From NCBI GenBank assembly GCA_024449915.1, contig JAMZAV010000050.1, forward strand, positions 744,001 to 808,000: a DNA stretch of 64,000 bases, read 5' to 3'. The DNA comes from Sweltsa coloradensis. Taxonomy: Eukaryota > Arthropoda > Insecta > Plecoptera > Chloroperlidae. A program made the translations under genes and the position numbers. The notes under the pieces are model-generated. The model searched no databases and had not been told where the DNA came from. It was given only the letters and a program-made list of their open reading frames with translations. Within the stretch, counting starts at the first letter, position 1. Each line of letters opens with the position of its first letter. This document shows positions 48,075-59,154 of this stretch, in pieces.

Positions 48075-48212
48075 GGCTACCCGCAGCACGTAACCGTGGA
48101 GACTGCGATGCGCGAACAGTCCGCAACACAGAGACCAGGCTACAGAAGGGGCTACCCGCAATATGCGACCGTGGAGACTGCGATGCGCGACCATTTCGCA
48201 ACACAGCGAGCT
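48075..48212 (+). repeat. 75-bp tandem duplication, two copies
   Basis: GGCTACCCGCA..CCGTGGAGACTGCGATGCGCGA..CGCAACACAG occurs at 48075 and 48150, and the second copy is slightly shorter. GC-rich; the open frames here are unrecognised. Confidence 0.9.
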
Positions 48213-48472
48213 ACGTAAACCCTACACTGCCCGCTTATAATAATAACCTTAACTCAGTTCCTACTAAGTCGAATTGGCATGAAACTGTAGATACTTAGCT
48301 TGACACTCAGTGTTTCTTACTCATCATCTCCCTCCTTCCCCTCCGCCAATTTACTCCACTTTCTTCTGTCCTCCCACAGCTTTACTCTTGCCACATGCTC
48401 CCACATTTCATCTCGTTTAAACAAATAAATAAAAAATATACATTAATAATAACAGAAAAGGTTTGTCTTGGT

Positions 48473-48552
48473 CCCCGGTAGCTCAGCTAGTAGAGCATCG
48501 ATACTTAATGCCGGAGCCGGGAGGTTCTGGGCTCGATCCCCACTAGGGGCAA
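48473..48552 (+). repeat. tRNA-derived SINE or tRNA relic
   Basis: GGTAGCTCAGCTAGTAGAGC is a good A box and GGCTCGATCCCC a fair B box, with GTCCCCG and TAGGGGC able to pair as an acceptor stem with one mismatch. The anticodon stem does not pair, so a functional tRNA is unlikely. Confidence 0.5.
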
Positions 48553-48826
48553 ACTATTATGATTACTGCTTTCATTCAATATTAATATATTAAAATACAA
48601 TATTAAAAAAATAACGATCATGTGTCGATATCCTTGAGAACGAATCTGTGTTAAAGACGGTAAATACATATTGATAAATAGATGTTGCAGTTTATTCTTG
48701 GATAGACAACAACAATTCCACGCAATACCTCGGTAATTGTACTTGTAAAAGTTGACTTACAATGATGATTTATCGCATTTTGGTCGATAGCGATCAATTA
48801 CTACCAGGGTATGACATCGGTCGATA

Positions 48827-49869
48827 GTCAGGCGGCATACCTGGAGAATACTTCAATTTTAGTATAAAAGCATGAAATGTGGCATGATGATCGGACATAC
48901 CCTACTGATGATTTAAGGAAATGGAGTCAATCGAAAATTTAACCAGGAACCCCTCAAATCAAAGATGGCGTCCAAACATGGCCAAACTTAAAAATTGTCC
49001 TATGTTATTCATTTTCACTTAACGCACGTACTTTCAAGTAATGAATATAAATTTTAGGTTCAAATTAACTTTTTTTAATCAAAAACCTCTCAAAATTAAA
49101 GATGGCGGCCAAAAAATCAGCTTTTCATTTATTAACGGATTCGATTGAATTTCAGTTTCTTCACGTATATTGAGCTGCTGAGTATCATTTTGAGGTAAAA
49201 AATATGTTTTTGGACATTTATTGGTCACATAACCTAGAAAAAGTTTGAAAAAGGACAAAACAAGATTTTGTAATGTGATTATTTACTTATCACTGGTAGC
49301 CAAACCTGATAAAAACACACTTGTACGTATTTAACATTAATTAGTGTTTGCTAAATACGTACTAGTGTGTTTTTATCAGGTTTGGCTCCCAGTGATAAGT
49401 AAATAATCACATTACAAAATCTTGTTTCGTCCTTTTTCAAACTTTTTCTAGGTTATGTGACCAATAAACGTCACAAAACATATTTTTTACCTCAAAATGA
49501 TACTCAGCAGCTCAATATACGAGTAGAAACCGAAATTTAATCAAATCCGTTATTGACAAACTGATTTTTTGGCCCCCATCTTTAATTTTGAGAGGTTTCT
49601 GATGAAAAAAAGTTAATTTGAACCTCAAATTTATATTCAGTACTTGAAAGTACGAGCGCAAAGTGATAATGAATAACATAGGACCATAATTTTTAAAAGT
49701 TCGGCCATGTTTGGACGCCATCTTTGATTTGAGGGGTTCCTGGGTAAATTTTCGATTGGCTCCATTTCCTTAAATCATCAGTAGGGTATGTCCGATCATC
49801 ATGCCAAATTTCATGCTTTTATACTAAAATTGAAGTATTCCGTGGATATCTCCAGGTATGCCGCCTGAC
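48827..49869. mobile_element. 1.04-kb palindromic MITE flanked by TA
   Basis: Two arms of about 500 bp meet at about 49340 with only a short spacer. Ends read GTCAGGCGGCATACCTGG and the inverse, with TA directly outside each end (48825-48826, 49870-49871), as for Tc1/mariner-type elements. AAGATGGCG motifs occur in both arms. The arms look about 90% alike by eye. No transposase. Confidence 0.85.
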
Positions 49870-49871
49870 TA

Positions 49872-50290
49872 CGAGAGTAATTATCGTAAGAGTAAGACGT
49901 CGATAATATTCGTGAAAACGTTGGTATACGTCAAATAAGTTTGAATTACCTATAGGATTTTCTTGGAACCCGTACAAGTCATTTATCTCAGCTACCGAAA
50001 TTGTGTGCAACTATATTATTTATAAGAAGGTACCGCTTATTATATATTTTGTTAGCCTAGCGTTGGTACTCGCCCCTCTCTCAAAGTGATTGTTAGCGTA
50101 ATGAGCCGTTAGCTCGGATCTATCATTAACACTCGCGTCGAGAGTAGCGACTCTTTGTCGGTAGCCGTGAAGTGAATCAGCTCTCGAGGAAGACAACGCG
50201 GGATTTACTAGCTCCGCGATGACGACTCCGCGTGCTCCAGGCTCACGACCCAACGTCGCCACCTAGCGAGCTCTCTTAATCAGCGGGGCC
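49872..50290. other. Unassigned GC-mixed tract
   Basis: An open frame on the minus strand at 50020-50262 begins MATLGREPGARG in a GC-richer patch. It could be retrotransposon-derived, but no domain is recognisable. Confidence 0.3.
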
Positions 50291-50293
50291 CAA

Positions 50294-50921
50294 CACCAAT
50301 ATTAAAACCAAGCGAAATTACAGTTTTTTTTAAAGTCATGTCTCGAGAACTCTGCAGAAAATAACGGAAAATTGATTTCAGACAGCTATGTGGTTTTGTG
50401 AGAACCATCGTCCATAGCCCTGGGTGGCTACATATCAGAGTGGGCAAAACAGAACCCGCAGTTCACAGATTAGGGGGCGGGGGAAATGTCGTATGTGAAA
50501 AAAGATTGTAATGTTATGGTAATATCGATTTTCAAAATCACCACCGCCCTCTATATCGCGCGTGCAAAGCATTAACGGAGACAGGACATTTACACGCTAA
50601 ATGCCATATTGTATGTTCGGGTGTGTGGAGTACTGCGTTCCAACTCAGTTAGTGCAGACCGCCACGCGCCCAATCATATGGTATTTAGCGTGGAAAAATG
50701 CCCTTTCTCCCATAATGCTTTGCAACGGAGCGCGCATGCGCAGTTAATTCTGAAAATAGTCTGAGTTTTCTATTTGATATTTAATTAATTAAGTGCACCG
50801 ATTATTATATTTGAATCCTTTTTCTTGCATTATATTGTCCTAACAAAACCACATTATTGTTTTTTGCACCGTTCTCGAGTTATAATAAAAGCTGTAATTT
50901 GGCGTGGTTTTAATATTGGTG
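50294..50921. mobile_element. Diverged foldback element
   Basis: CACCAATATTAAAACC begins the left arm and its inverse ends the right arm at 50921. Further pairing blocks include CTCGAGAAC, GCAAAGCATTA and CACGCTAAAT. The arms have diverged with indels, so it is older than the other palindromes. No target duplication was found. Confidence 0.65.
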
Positions 50922-50929
50922 GTGGTTAG

Positions 50930-51548
50930 ACGCTCAAGCTGCACCGTTTAGCCGGTGGAACAGTACCAACAAACACCCGGTCACGATCTGCGGTTTAGGA
51001 AATTGAATGTTCTGGTTTCAGGGCCGAGCAACAATAAGATGGTTTGTAAGAATGTCAGCTAGGAGTCTCAGATTGTATTGACGGGTTGACTTATGAAGCG
51101 ATTCCTTTGTGCTTTCAAACTGCGCACTCGGACGTGTTCGATTGTACTGAACAATTATCAATTATAACGGGACGTTTATCTTATATGGTATTGCCTAATA
51201 TAAGAGGCAGACACATTTTGCATGGAGTTGAGTTTCAATCAATATTATATTGACTATATCGATGTGCGTGTTACAGATAAATATTTAATTTCAATCTAGG
51301 TGCCGTTAGGGCGCCGCAGCCAAGCCGCGGTGCGCTACACACTCAAGAGCACCTTATACACCAAGCAGAGTTGGGGTGATTTCGAGGTGTTACCCAGCCG
51401 TCATGTAACGTGATGTGAACTTGAAAACTATCACAATCGAGGGGATTTAGGTACCTGACAACACATGCCAAATTTTATTGGGGTACGATTATTCCTTCTT
51501 GGTGAAAAAATGGCTTGAAACATGCTCAAAATCACTTTAAGGATGTTA
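50930..51548. other. Unassigned tract
   Basis: No feature recognised. Confidence 0.4.
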
Positions 51549-51549
51549 G

Positions 51550-51603
51550 CTACTGCTACTGCCTACTACTGCCTACTACTGCAAACGACTGCTACTGCTA
51601 ACA
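51550..51603 (+). repeat. CTACTG-type short repeat
   Basis: Imperfect CTACTGC/CTACTACTGC units directly before the element fragment at 51606. Confidence 0.8.
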
Positions 51604-51605
51604 TC

Positions 51606-51760
51606 TAATACGTCGGCCCGCGATTCTGACCAGACGGGTGGGACTACAATGTTCATATTTTACATGGACATTAAGGTTATAGAAATATAGTCTCTTTTAA
51701 AAAAAAAGTTGAAAAAGTTTGTTGGAAGGCTTCCAAATAAAGTTTTAAAATAAGCCTTAA
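51606..51760 (+). mobile_element. Internal fragment of a HINE-like element, subfamily 2
   Basis: GATTCTGACCAGACGGGTGG and TTTTACATGGACATTAAGG match 40980-41040. Both terminal structures are missing. Confidence 0.7.
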
Positions 51761-52995
51761 ACACTTGGCATACAATCAACAAGTAACCATAGTTACTTGA
51801 CACTTGTTGACGGTATAAGCAGAGTTAGGCGGGAAAGTGCGATACGTAAACAAATAGCGGACATTTAAAATTTTTCTTCTTTGTGTGGAACGAGAAAAGG
51901 TGTCATTATACTCTCATAAAACAAATCAGAAACCGTCCCTGGCCTAGGCCCAGATGTGGAAAATTATTTATAATGCAAAAGTGTAGGTCTACAGTTCCAT
52001 TTGGCTATAGGACTAGTAAAATTCATACTTACATTACATGTTTGACAAGCCTAGCCAACCCTATGCCACACAACTGTTCTGATATGAGCTTGCTCATCTG
52101 TTTGTTTACATAATTGCAACAATCAAATCATTTCATACAACTCGTCTTTCGATTGGCCCGCGTTTTTGAAGGCACTGCCATCTAGAATAAATATAGAACT
52201 TTTTCGAGCTCTTTGCTATACGCAAATCTTTTTAAAGTGTTTGGATTTCGTGATACTCTTTCAACCATAGACATCCTATATAATTGGCTAGACCAGCAGT
52301 CGGTGTCCACTTCCGGTACAATTAGAAGCCATCTTAAAATGACAGTTTACATGTTAATCAAATGGGAGCGATTTGTGGCCAAATAGTTCTCAAGATTGCC
52401 GCCAGGTTGACAGGTAAGCATACTAGCCTTTAACACCAAATGATTACTAAATTTCCCTTATGCAATCACTTCGTATTGTTTCTTTTGTTTAATACCATGC
52501 TGCACAAGCTAAAACCATATCAAAACAATCCAGTAAAATACTTTATTGCATTAAAAAAGCATAAATTAAAACACCAAATCGCCATCTTGAAATGGGCCGG
52601 TTGAGTCTTCAATTTGCTACGCTCGCGCCTGTGCGGAGGTATAGGAGACTGCTAATCTAGCCTACTATAGGGTTTAATATCAATGCTTTCAACTCACAAC
52701 CATGACGTTTTCCACGATACCGTTCAAGAATACCAATTCCTTCGAAAACGAAAACGACTTCGTTTTCAAATTGCGTTTTACAACTCATCTCCCACGAACT
52801 CAAGAATTGGGGTCCAGTCCTTATACCGTCGTTATACCATGGTTATACCACCTATACCCAGGATGTACATGAATCCGGGTCTAGATATTTTACATCCTAT
52901 ATTGTTACTGCTAATACCATAGAATTTAAATCAACTTTGATAAAAATATTATATTTTAGCAAATAATTTTGTAATGGAACTTGAAAAAGTAATGA
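51761..52995. other. Unassigned tract
   Basis: Unrecognised open frames at 51883-52113 and 52683-52922. No repeat partner was found. Confidence 0.4.
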
Positions 52996-52996
52996 G

Positions 52997-53374
52997 ATCA
53001 CACACATAACAAAAACTTGTAGAAATACAGCCAAACCTTACACACTCAAAAGAATGAGATCTAAAAAAAGGGCCAAGCTCATCTACCCTTCCACATAAAC
53101 GTACAGTGTCCCATAACAGCATCCTCGAAAAGCTTGGCAAAATAGAATTTGCATGTTATTACGTTTAAATTAATTAGAAAAAAAGAACTTGGATAAACTA
53201 TTACGTTAAATTAATAATCGCAAATTCTATTTTGCCAAGCTTTTCGAGGATGCTGTTATGGGACACTGTACTGTTATGTGGAAGGGTAGATGAGCTTGGC
53301 CCTTTTTTAGATCTCATTCCTTTTGAGTGTGTAAGGTTTGGCTGTATTCTACAAGTTTTTGTTATGTGTGTGAT
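52997..53374. mobile_element. Palindromic MITE-like element
   Basis: Arms of about 157 bp (52997-53153 and about 53219-53374) starting ATCACACACATAAC are close to perfect inverse complements around a 65-bp AT-rich spacer that itself holds two TTACGTT..AAATTAAT copies. No clear target duplication. Confidence 0.8.
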
Positions 53375-54160
53375 ACAGTTTGTCGCCATGGTGAGGGTGA
53401 CGAACTAAAGTCGCCTAAAGTCCAAACTCGAGTGTTATAAACTCAAGTTCACAACATTATGCACAACCCCCCCCCCCCATTTGCTCCCCCCATACACATT
53501 CTTGTTCTCCAAATTATGCTTTATTAGGGGGGTTACGGGGGGTGGCTCAAACTATTTCTTATGAAGTGAGTCCTCCAGCTTTTCTTCATTCGTATATCTT
53601 CTTCTACTCTTTCTTATATAATAATATACTATACATCATTTCAGCACTTCAGATTTCTTGTGATAATATATCAAAAATAAATTGGTATTTATAGAGTCTA
53701 CCTACTCAGTCACATAATTGATTATCAATGGAATCACCTGATCCATTTCTTTATTTTTAAACTCTCTTATCATTGAGTGTGTAGTTTCTGCTATTCCGGG
53801 TCGTAGCTAAACTCGAAGGACTGGGTGTAAGGTTATCAGATGTGCCCCTTGTCATTCCTCTAATTTCTCAATTACCTTTTTAAAACTAATTATTCAAATA
53901 TTGTATAAAAGTTTTAGATTCAATTAAAAACATAAAACAATGTCAAATGTAATTGGAAATAAGACCTAGATTTCTAACTCATATCTTGTATAATATAAGA
54001 AAGAAAAAAAAATTATCTGCTTTATTATGTCGAAAAGTTTCGTACTTATTTTTTTTTCTCTGCAAATGTCTATGACCTTACCTACATTATTTTTTGGATT
54101 TTCGATGGACAAGATTGACAGACAACTCAGATAGCTTTAAAGCTGTTGAGAGGATTTATT
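53375..54160. other. Unassigned tract with poly-C run and family B fragment
   Basis: Poly-C at 53467-53478. A terminal fragment of family B at about 53680-53745 (GGTATTTATAGAGTC, CTACTCAGTCACATAA). The rest is AT-rich. Confidence 0.5.
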
Positions 54161-54163
54161 TGG

Positions 54164-54437
54164 TTAATAAATATTTTCAAGTGAAACATACAAAGCATTG
54201 ACTTTGAATCTTTCTTCTGCATTACTCAGTCTTTGGTCAACCATGATTTCATCGAAATGGCGTTTTACTGTAGGAACTCTTTTTAATTCAAAGTTATCTT
54301 TAATGCCCCAGCATTTTGCTATTTTTGACGCTTCTTCTTTAACGTCATCATACTGGTTTCGAATCTCTTTCATGACTCCATACGTATTTTTCAGCAAATG
54401 GGAAGTTTTCCTAATTCTTGGCTTTCAGATTGTGGGA
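54164..54437 (-). pseudogene. hAT-type (ZMYM1-like) transposase fragment
   Basis: The minus strand is open from an upstream stop near 54437 for about 90 codons: PRIRKTSHLLKNTYGV, then NQYDDVKEEASKIAKCWGI, ELKRVPTVKRHFDEI and NAEERFKVNALYVSLENIY. The spacing of Y..A...A...GI, R.P..K.HFDE, and ERFKVN.LY matches the domesticated and transposon-borne hAT proteins annotated as zinc finger MYM-type 1-like, upstream of the C-terminal dimerisation region. No DDE or zinc-finger parts were found nearby, so it is a remnant, though this stretch is unbroken. Confidence 0.55.
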
Positions 54438-54536
54438 CTTTAGATACTGCATTGAAGGTCTGAAACACCTTTGTTTCTAATACTTAAAAAAACATGTTTT
54501 GAAACTGAACTAAACTAAAACCCTACTGTGGAACAT

Positions 54537-54716
54537 GACTTGATGCGTGGGGCCTGCGTCTGCTTCACGCGAGGATCTTATGACTTGATGCGTGGGGCCT
54601 GCGTCTGCTTCACTCTAGGATCTTATGACTTGATGCGTGGGGCCTGCGTCTGCTTCACTCTAGGATCTTATGACTTGATGCGTGGGTCCTGCGTCTGCTT
54701 CACGAGAGGCTATCAC
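54537..54716 (+). repeat. 45-bp repeat, four copies in an open frame
   Basis: Units GACTTGATGCGTGGGGCCTG onward start at 54537, 54582, 54627 and 54672. 45 bases is 15 codons, so one frame stays open (DLMRGACVCFTRGSY-type repeat, then non-repeated sequence to 55109, the last part inside the HINE-like element). The frame starts at GTG or TTG and has no known domain, so it is treated as a repeat. Confidence 0.93.
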
Positions 54717-54930
54717 AACGAGATCGATGATATTGGCAGGTTGTTGTACTACGAACACCCAGCATGCTCGCAGTGTAGGTTACAAGTTACAACTTACAAG
54801 TGTCGGGGCTGTATTTACATGGTGTGCCACACCTCGGTACACGCAATCAGATTGAGATTACCAGGATATATTATAATACCTTGCCGCCAGAGAAGCGGGG
54901 CCCGCGCGCAAGTTAATCCTCACTGTTGTG
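54717..54930. other. Unassigned tract
   Basis: Remains open in the frame of the 45-bp repeat and contains cysteine codons (CSQCRLQ, CRGC), but no zinc-binding family is recognisable. Confidence 0.3.
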
Positions 54931-54932
54931 AT

Positions 54933-55353
54933 TGGATGAGAGAAGCTAAGACTTCAATTTCACTTACCCTGTTTTGTATTTTGTTTTGTTTTTTTTTCCG
55001 GGCAAACGGCGTATTAGAACTTCATGAAAATTGGAGGGGACCTTTGAAATCTGTGAACTTAGATCTGCCAAGTTTTCGGGTACAATCAAAGAAATATTTA
55101 ATTTTATGATTTTTTTCGATTTATAATGCGATATTTTTTTTTATATTTGGCCCGCGACCGGGCAAACGGCTACTCCGATCTTGATAAAACTTTATGGAAA
55201 CGTTTGAAATCACTTAACTTAAATATGTTATGATTTAAGGGATAATCGAAGAAATATATTTCTGATAGATCTCGTACATTTAGGGCAACGATAATCAACC
55301 ATAAAAACTCATCCATCAACGCGACTGAAAAAAGCGTTAGCGAAGCGGCCTAG
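54933..55353 (+). mobile_element. Helentron/HINE-like element, subfamily 2
   Basis: TGGATGAGAGAAGC start after T; GGGCAAACGGCTACTCCGAT inside; CTCATCCATCAACGCGACTG, AAAGCGTTAGCGAAG and GCGGCCTAG at the end, followed by T. Confidence 0.78.
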
Positions 55354-56330
55354 TATAAATTAACCGAGTAGAAAATATTACTTACTTTTCGAGTAATTGA
55401 ATTACTACTTCAATTTATTTTATTTTTTTGTAACAGAAACTGTAATTTAAATTACTTTTATAAGTTAATCATACTCAGTTCGCAATTACTTTCTACAGAT
55501 ACGTTTCTCAAACTTGCTCGTATAGTACAGCAATATAAAATTATGTCACTATGTCTCAAATTCGAATTACGTGTTTCATAATGCAGTAAGGATGTAATAA
55601 CTATAATCTGGACTAATATTAATATAATTAGCAGAAACATAAACAAACATTTTCATGTGTATTACCTGTAACTATAAGTTGATTTCTATGTTTGTCACCC
55701 AGTAAATTATTTTTTAAAATCTTATGATATAACTGAAAAGATAACTTGAGAAAATCAGAAGTAACTGTTACTGTGATTGAATTACTTCCACAAGCAAGTA
55801 ACTCAGCGCTGGTTATTCCTCGCACCTCTAGTGACGACAACAAGGAAACAGCGCCGGTCTCGGGAGGGATGGATCACGCCCCAAGTGATGGTTCGTCGTG
55901 ACCACCTCAGCCCTGATGACCTTGATATGTTACGTTAGACGGGCTTTCACTCTTCACAAATTACTACGTGGGGATATGCCTCGCTCATTGGATGATTACA
56001 CGAAACATGAGCTAAATCGCGAGCGCTGGGGAAATGACGGTGTATTATTTACTAGCGTCATTATAGGTTTGAGAGCTCGCAAATAATTGAGTGAGTGCAC
56101 GGACTGACTGCATGGAGACTTTTAATTGTGATCGTTTATTTCTTGCACACAAATTATAATAAATGCTTAATAATAGTTTGCAACAAACAGTAATGCACTT
56201 AAGACGAGGTCTACTTAATTGAGCGTAGGTTTAACAAATTTGTTTTCATAATTTTCGTACAAATTATAGCAATAATAATATTAATTCATATCTTCACACA
56301 TATTCAAAATAGCGCGACAGGATTAATAGG
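55354..56330. other. Unassigned tract
   Basis: AT-rich, with unrecognised open frames at 55458-55646, 55628-55843 and 55898-56086. Confidence 0.4.
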
Positions 56331-56336
56331 CAATGA

Positions 56337-56391
56337 CACTGCCTTCTAGATGCTACTCGTGACTCCAAGGAGTGGCATCAAGAAGGCAGTG
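56337..56391. repeat. Hairpin with 22-bp arms
   Basis: CACTGCCTTCTAGATGCTACTC pairs with GGAGTGGCATCAAGAAGGCAGTG except for small mismatches, loop about 10 bases. Resembles a small foldback or precursor hairpin. Confidence 0.75.
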
Positions 56392-56399
56392 GGCAATGC

Positions 56400-56768
56400 A
56401 CAAGCAAAACCAAAGAGGTGTTCTTGCAAAACCAATCAAATTGAATAAAAAAATCAAAGAATCAAGTCGAGTTGACAAATTTGGATAAATACACATAATA
56501 GATTTAACCTAATAAATTATTCCGATTACCTAATTTGTTGCATGAAGAGAGTCACACTGTGTTCCATACACACAAAACATTTCCAAATTCATCTTTTTCT
56601 CAGTTAAAAAAAATACAATATTACGTACGAAACCTTCCCGGGGACCGTTACTCCACTCATTACCGATTATTATCTGTATATAATCATATATATTTAGAGT
56701 GTAGACTGAGATGATGTACACATGCTATATTTGGTAACGCCGATCTCAGGTTTCGACAGTGTATGCCC
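56400..56768. other. Unassigned tract
   Basis: No feature recognised. Confidence 0.4.
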
Positions 56769-56769
56769 C

Positions 56770-56913
56770 CAGTCAGGATTGCCGCGGGCCTCAATTCAAC
56801 CTAGAACATGCTCGCAATATCAAACAAAACTGTTTTTACCTTGAGAATTAGACCTTTTATAAGGTGCAATATGCCCCTCTTCAGGTGTCTAACTAGGTAA
56901 GTTGCGGATAGGA
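56770..56913 (+). repeat. 144-bp direct repeat, copy 1
   Basis: CAGTCAGGATTGCCGCGGGCC to GTTGCGGATAGGA recurs at 57929-58073 with about three differences. Its start is also the internal CAGTCAGGATTGCC of SINE family E. Confidence 0.93.
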
Positions 56914-56968
56914 CATGACGACTAGAATTTTACCCGCCTCCTGACGTCACGAGGCAACATGGCGGAAT

Positions 56969-57790
56969 GAGTTGGGATAAATCCTCATTTCCCAAGTTAA
57001 CGTCTGTCGAACGACGCAGCACTAATCATGCTCTAACTCTTATTCTATTCATTATTTGGACAAAACTTAAGAGGAATATTATTTAGCAAACATATCATTG
57101 CTTACAATAGCGATTATTGCGAATTTTTTGACACAGCCGTTAACTTGTTATTACAATGTACGCATCATACAAAAAATAATCAAAACGAATATAAACTTTC
57201 TCAACTTCAATTGACAAAAAGCTACTGACCGGATTTTGTCAAGACCTCCTTCAAAAAATGCATCTGTCTGTTTAGACAAGAAATAAATCAACTTTCTAGA
57301 TAGAAAGTGCACTGAACGAAATTTTATAGCATAGGTTCATATGCAGTGTATGTGTTTTTTATGACAAATACGCACTTTTGACGTGCGGATGAGCCGTGAA
57401 AAACTGCACGCTGCATATTACCCATGTTGTAAATTTTCGTTCAGTGCACTTTGTGTCTAAAAAGTTAATTTATTTCTTGTCTAAACAGTCTGATGAATTT
57501 TTTGAAAGAGGTCTTGTTGAAATCCGATAAGTAGTTTTTTGTCAATTACAGTTGAGAAAGTTTATAGTCGTTTTGATTATTTTTTTATGTATGATGCGTA
57601 CATTGTAATAACAAGTAAACGGCTGTGTCAAAAAATTCGCAATAATCGCTATTATAAGCAATGATATGTTTGCTAAATAATTTTCCTCTTAAGTTTTGTC
57701 CAAATAATGAATAGAATAAGAGTTAGAGCGTGATTAGTGTTGCGTCGTTCAACAGACGTAAGCTTGGGAAATGAGAATCTATCCCAACTC
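56969..57790. mobile_element. 822-bp palindromic element between the direct repeats
   Basis: GAGTTGGGATA at 56969 and its inverse ending at 57790 begin arms of about 370 bp that pair closely, with blocks CGACGCA.CACTAATCA, AATAGCGATTATTGCGAA and AGTGCACTGAACGAA. The centre at about 57345-57415 is weakly paired. No coding was found. Confidence 0.82.
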
Positions 57791-57837
57791 TCGACACTTG
57801 GCCTATCGATCGTTTTAAGCTCCGCCCATCACCAGTC

Positions 57838-57942
57838 GTCCATTGTGAAGGGATGTCCGAGGGATGTTTAAGAGGACTCAATCCCTTGCATTTGCATTAA
57901 CGACTGAGGAAAACCTCGGAAAAAACTTCAGTCAGGATTGCC
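57838..57942 (-). repeat. SINE family E, minus-strand copy
   Basis: The minus strand shows GGCAATCCTGACTGAAG, CCGAGGTTTTCCTCAGTCG, GCAAATGCAAGGGATTGAGT and CCCTCGGACATCCC, the same order as 18940-19060. Confidence 0.75.
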
Positions 57943-58073
57943 GCGGGCCTCAATTCAACCTAGAACATGCTCACAATATCAAACAAAACTGTTTTTTACC
58001 GTGAGAATTAGACCTTTTATAAGGTGCAATATGCCCCTCTTCAGGTGTCTAACTAGGTAAGTTGCGGATAGGA
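57929..58073 (+). repeat. 145-bp direct repeat, copy 2
   Basis: Near-identical to 56770-56913 and sandwiched between two copies of SINE family E. Confidence 0.93.
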
Positions 58074-58205
58074 AGGGATGTCCGAGGGAACGACTGAGGA
58101 AAACCTCGGGAAAAAACTTCAGTCAGGATTGCCGGGATCGACGGGATTCGAACCCGGGACCTCCCGAATCAGAGTCAAGCGCTTAGCACTCGAGCCTTTA
58201 AACAT
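58073..58205 (-). repeat. SINE family E with tRNA-Gln-like head, minus strand
   Basis: The minus strand begins GGCTCGAGTGCTAAGCGC (A-box-like), has loop CTCTGAT (anticodon CTG), then the exact B-box core in CCCGGGTTCGAATCCCG, then GGCAATCCTGACTGAAG and CGAGGTTTTCCTCAGTCG. This is the most complete head of the family and identifies it as tRNA-derived. Confidence 0.75.
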
Positions 58206-58579
58206 TTTCGTTAAACAAAGCCCTACTTCATTCTGTTCACGTAATTCCGAGAATTATTATTTCGTTTAATTGCATTGCCAAAATAAACCATTAAAGATTT
58301 TTTGTGAAACACTTTGTGTATAATTAACTAGAATCCAATTAAGTGTTTTTAATAATGTTGTTTTACTTATTCGTTATAAAGAAGTATTGTATTTGAGAGC
58401 TATACACTTAACACGCAATCATTAACCGTAATACTAATTGGTTTTAAAGTGCGTTGCCAACTGTTTAGATGATTGCAGAAGAGTGAAAAGATCAAATAAC
58501 CAACAACAACAGAGCATTAGTTCCACAAGTGTGATGTAGACATTGTTGGATTATTGAAGACACACACTTGTGTTTTACA
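58206..58579. other. Unassigned tract
   Basis: AT-rich, no feature recognised. Confidence 0.4.
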
Positions 58580-59143
58580 CCAGGAAACGCTTAAGTCCCG
58601 CCGCGTTGATGGATGAACTTTTTGTAAGTTTTTGTAGTTTGCGCGGGACCACTTTTCCTTTGCAAGTGCATTTTGAATGCATAGGTGATTGTTGTCAAGT
58701 TTCTATTGTTACTGTTAATTGTTATTATAAACCTAAAAAAAACTCATATTGAAACTTTTATTCTATGGATTCTGGCAACCTGTTTCAACTTTTTCTTTCA
58801 AAAAGCAATACATCACTATGACCTTAATGTCCATGTAAAAAATGAACGTTGTAGCCCCACCCGTTTGGTCAGAATCGGCCCAAATGTCACGAAAATATCG
58901 CACAAAAATCGAAAAAAATCGTAAAAGTACGATATTCACGAGAACATATTTCTTCAATTGTACCCAAAAAACGTGGCAGGTCTAAGTTCAGAGATTTCGA
59001 TGGTCCCCTCTTATTTCATCAAGATCGCATATGCTGTTTGCCCGGAATCGTGCGAACAAACAGACAGAGAAACAAACGAAAAATCATCGGAGCTAAATTG
59101 TTTGAGGGGTCAGTGAAATTGAAGTCTTCGCTTCGCTCATCCA
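58580..59143 (-). mobile_element. Helentron/HINE-like element, subfamily 1/2 hybrid, inverted
   Basis: On the minus strand it starts TTGGATGAGCGAAGCGAAG at 59143 and ends with the CGGCGGGACTTAAGCGTTT type of subfamily 1 and CTGG at 58580, while its interior (GATTCTGACCAAACGGGTGG) matches subfamily 2. Both flanks are A on the plus strand. Confidence 0.78.
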
Positions 59144-59154
59144 ATTAATAGTGT

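Noticed and set aside
48473..48552. Functional tRNA gene
   Set aside because: A and B boxes are present but the anticodon stem does not pair; better as a SINE head or relic. The same holds for 12185-12330, 43160-43246, 58073-58205 and 59155-59235.
54528..55109. 194-codon open frame as a gene
   Set aside because: Made of a 45-bp tandem repeat and, at its end, the 5' part of a HINE-like element; no ATG start context.
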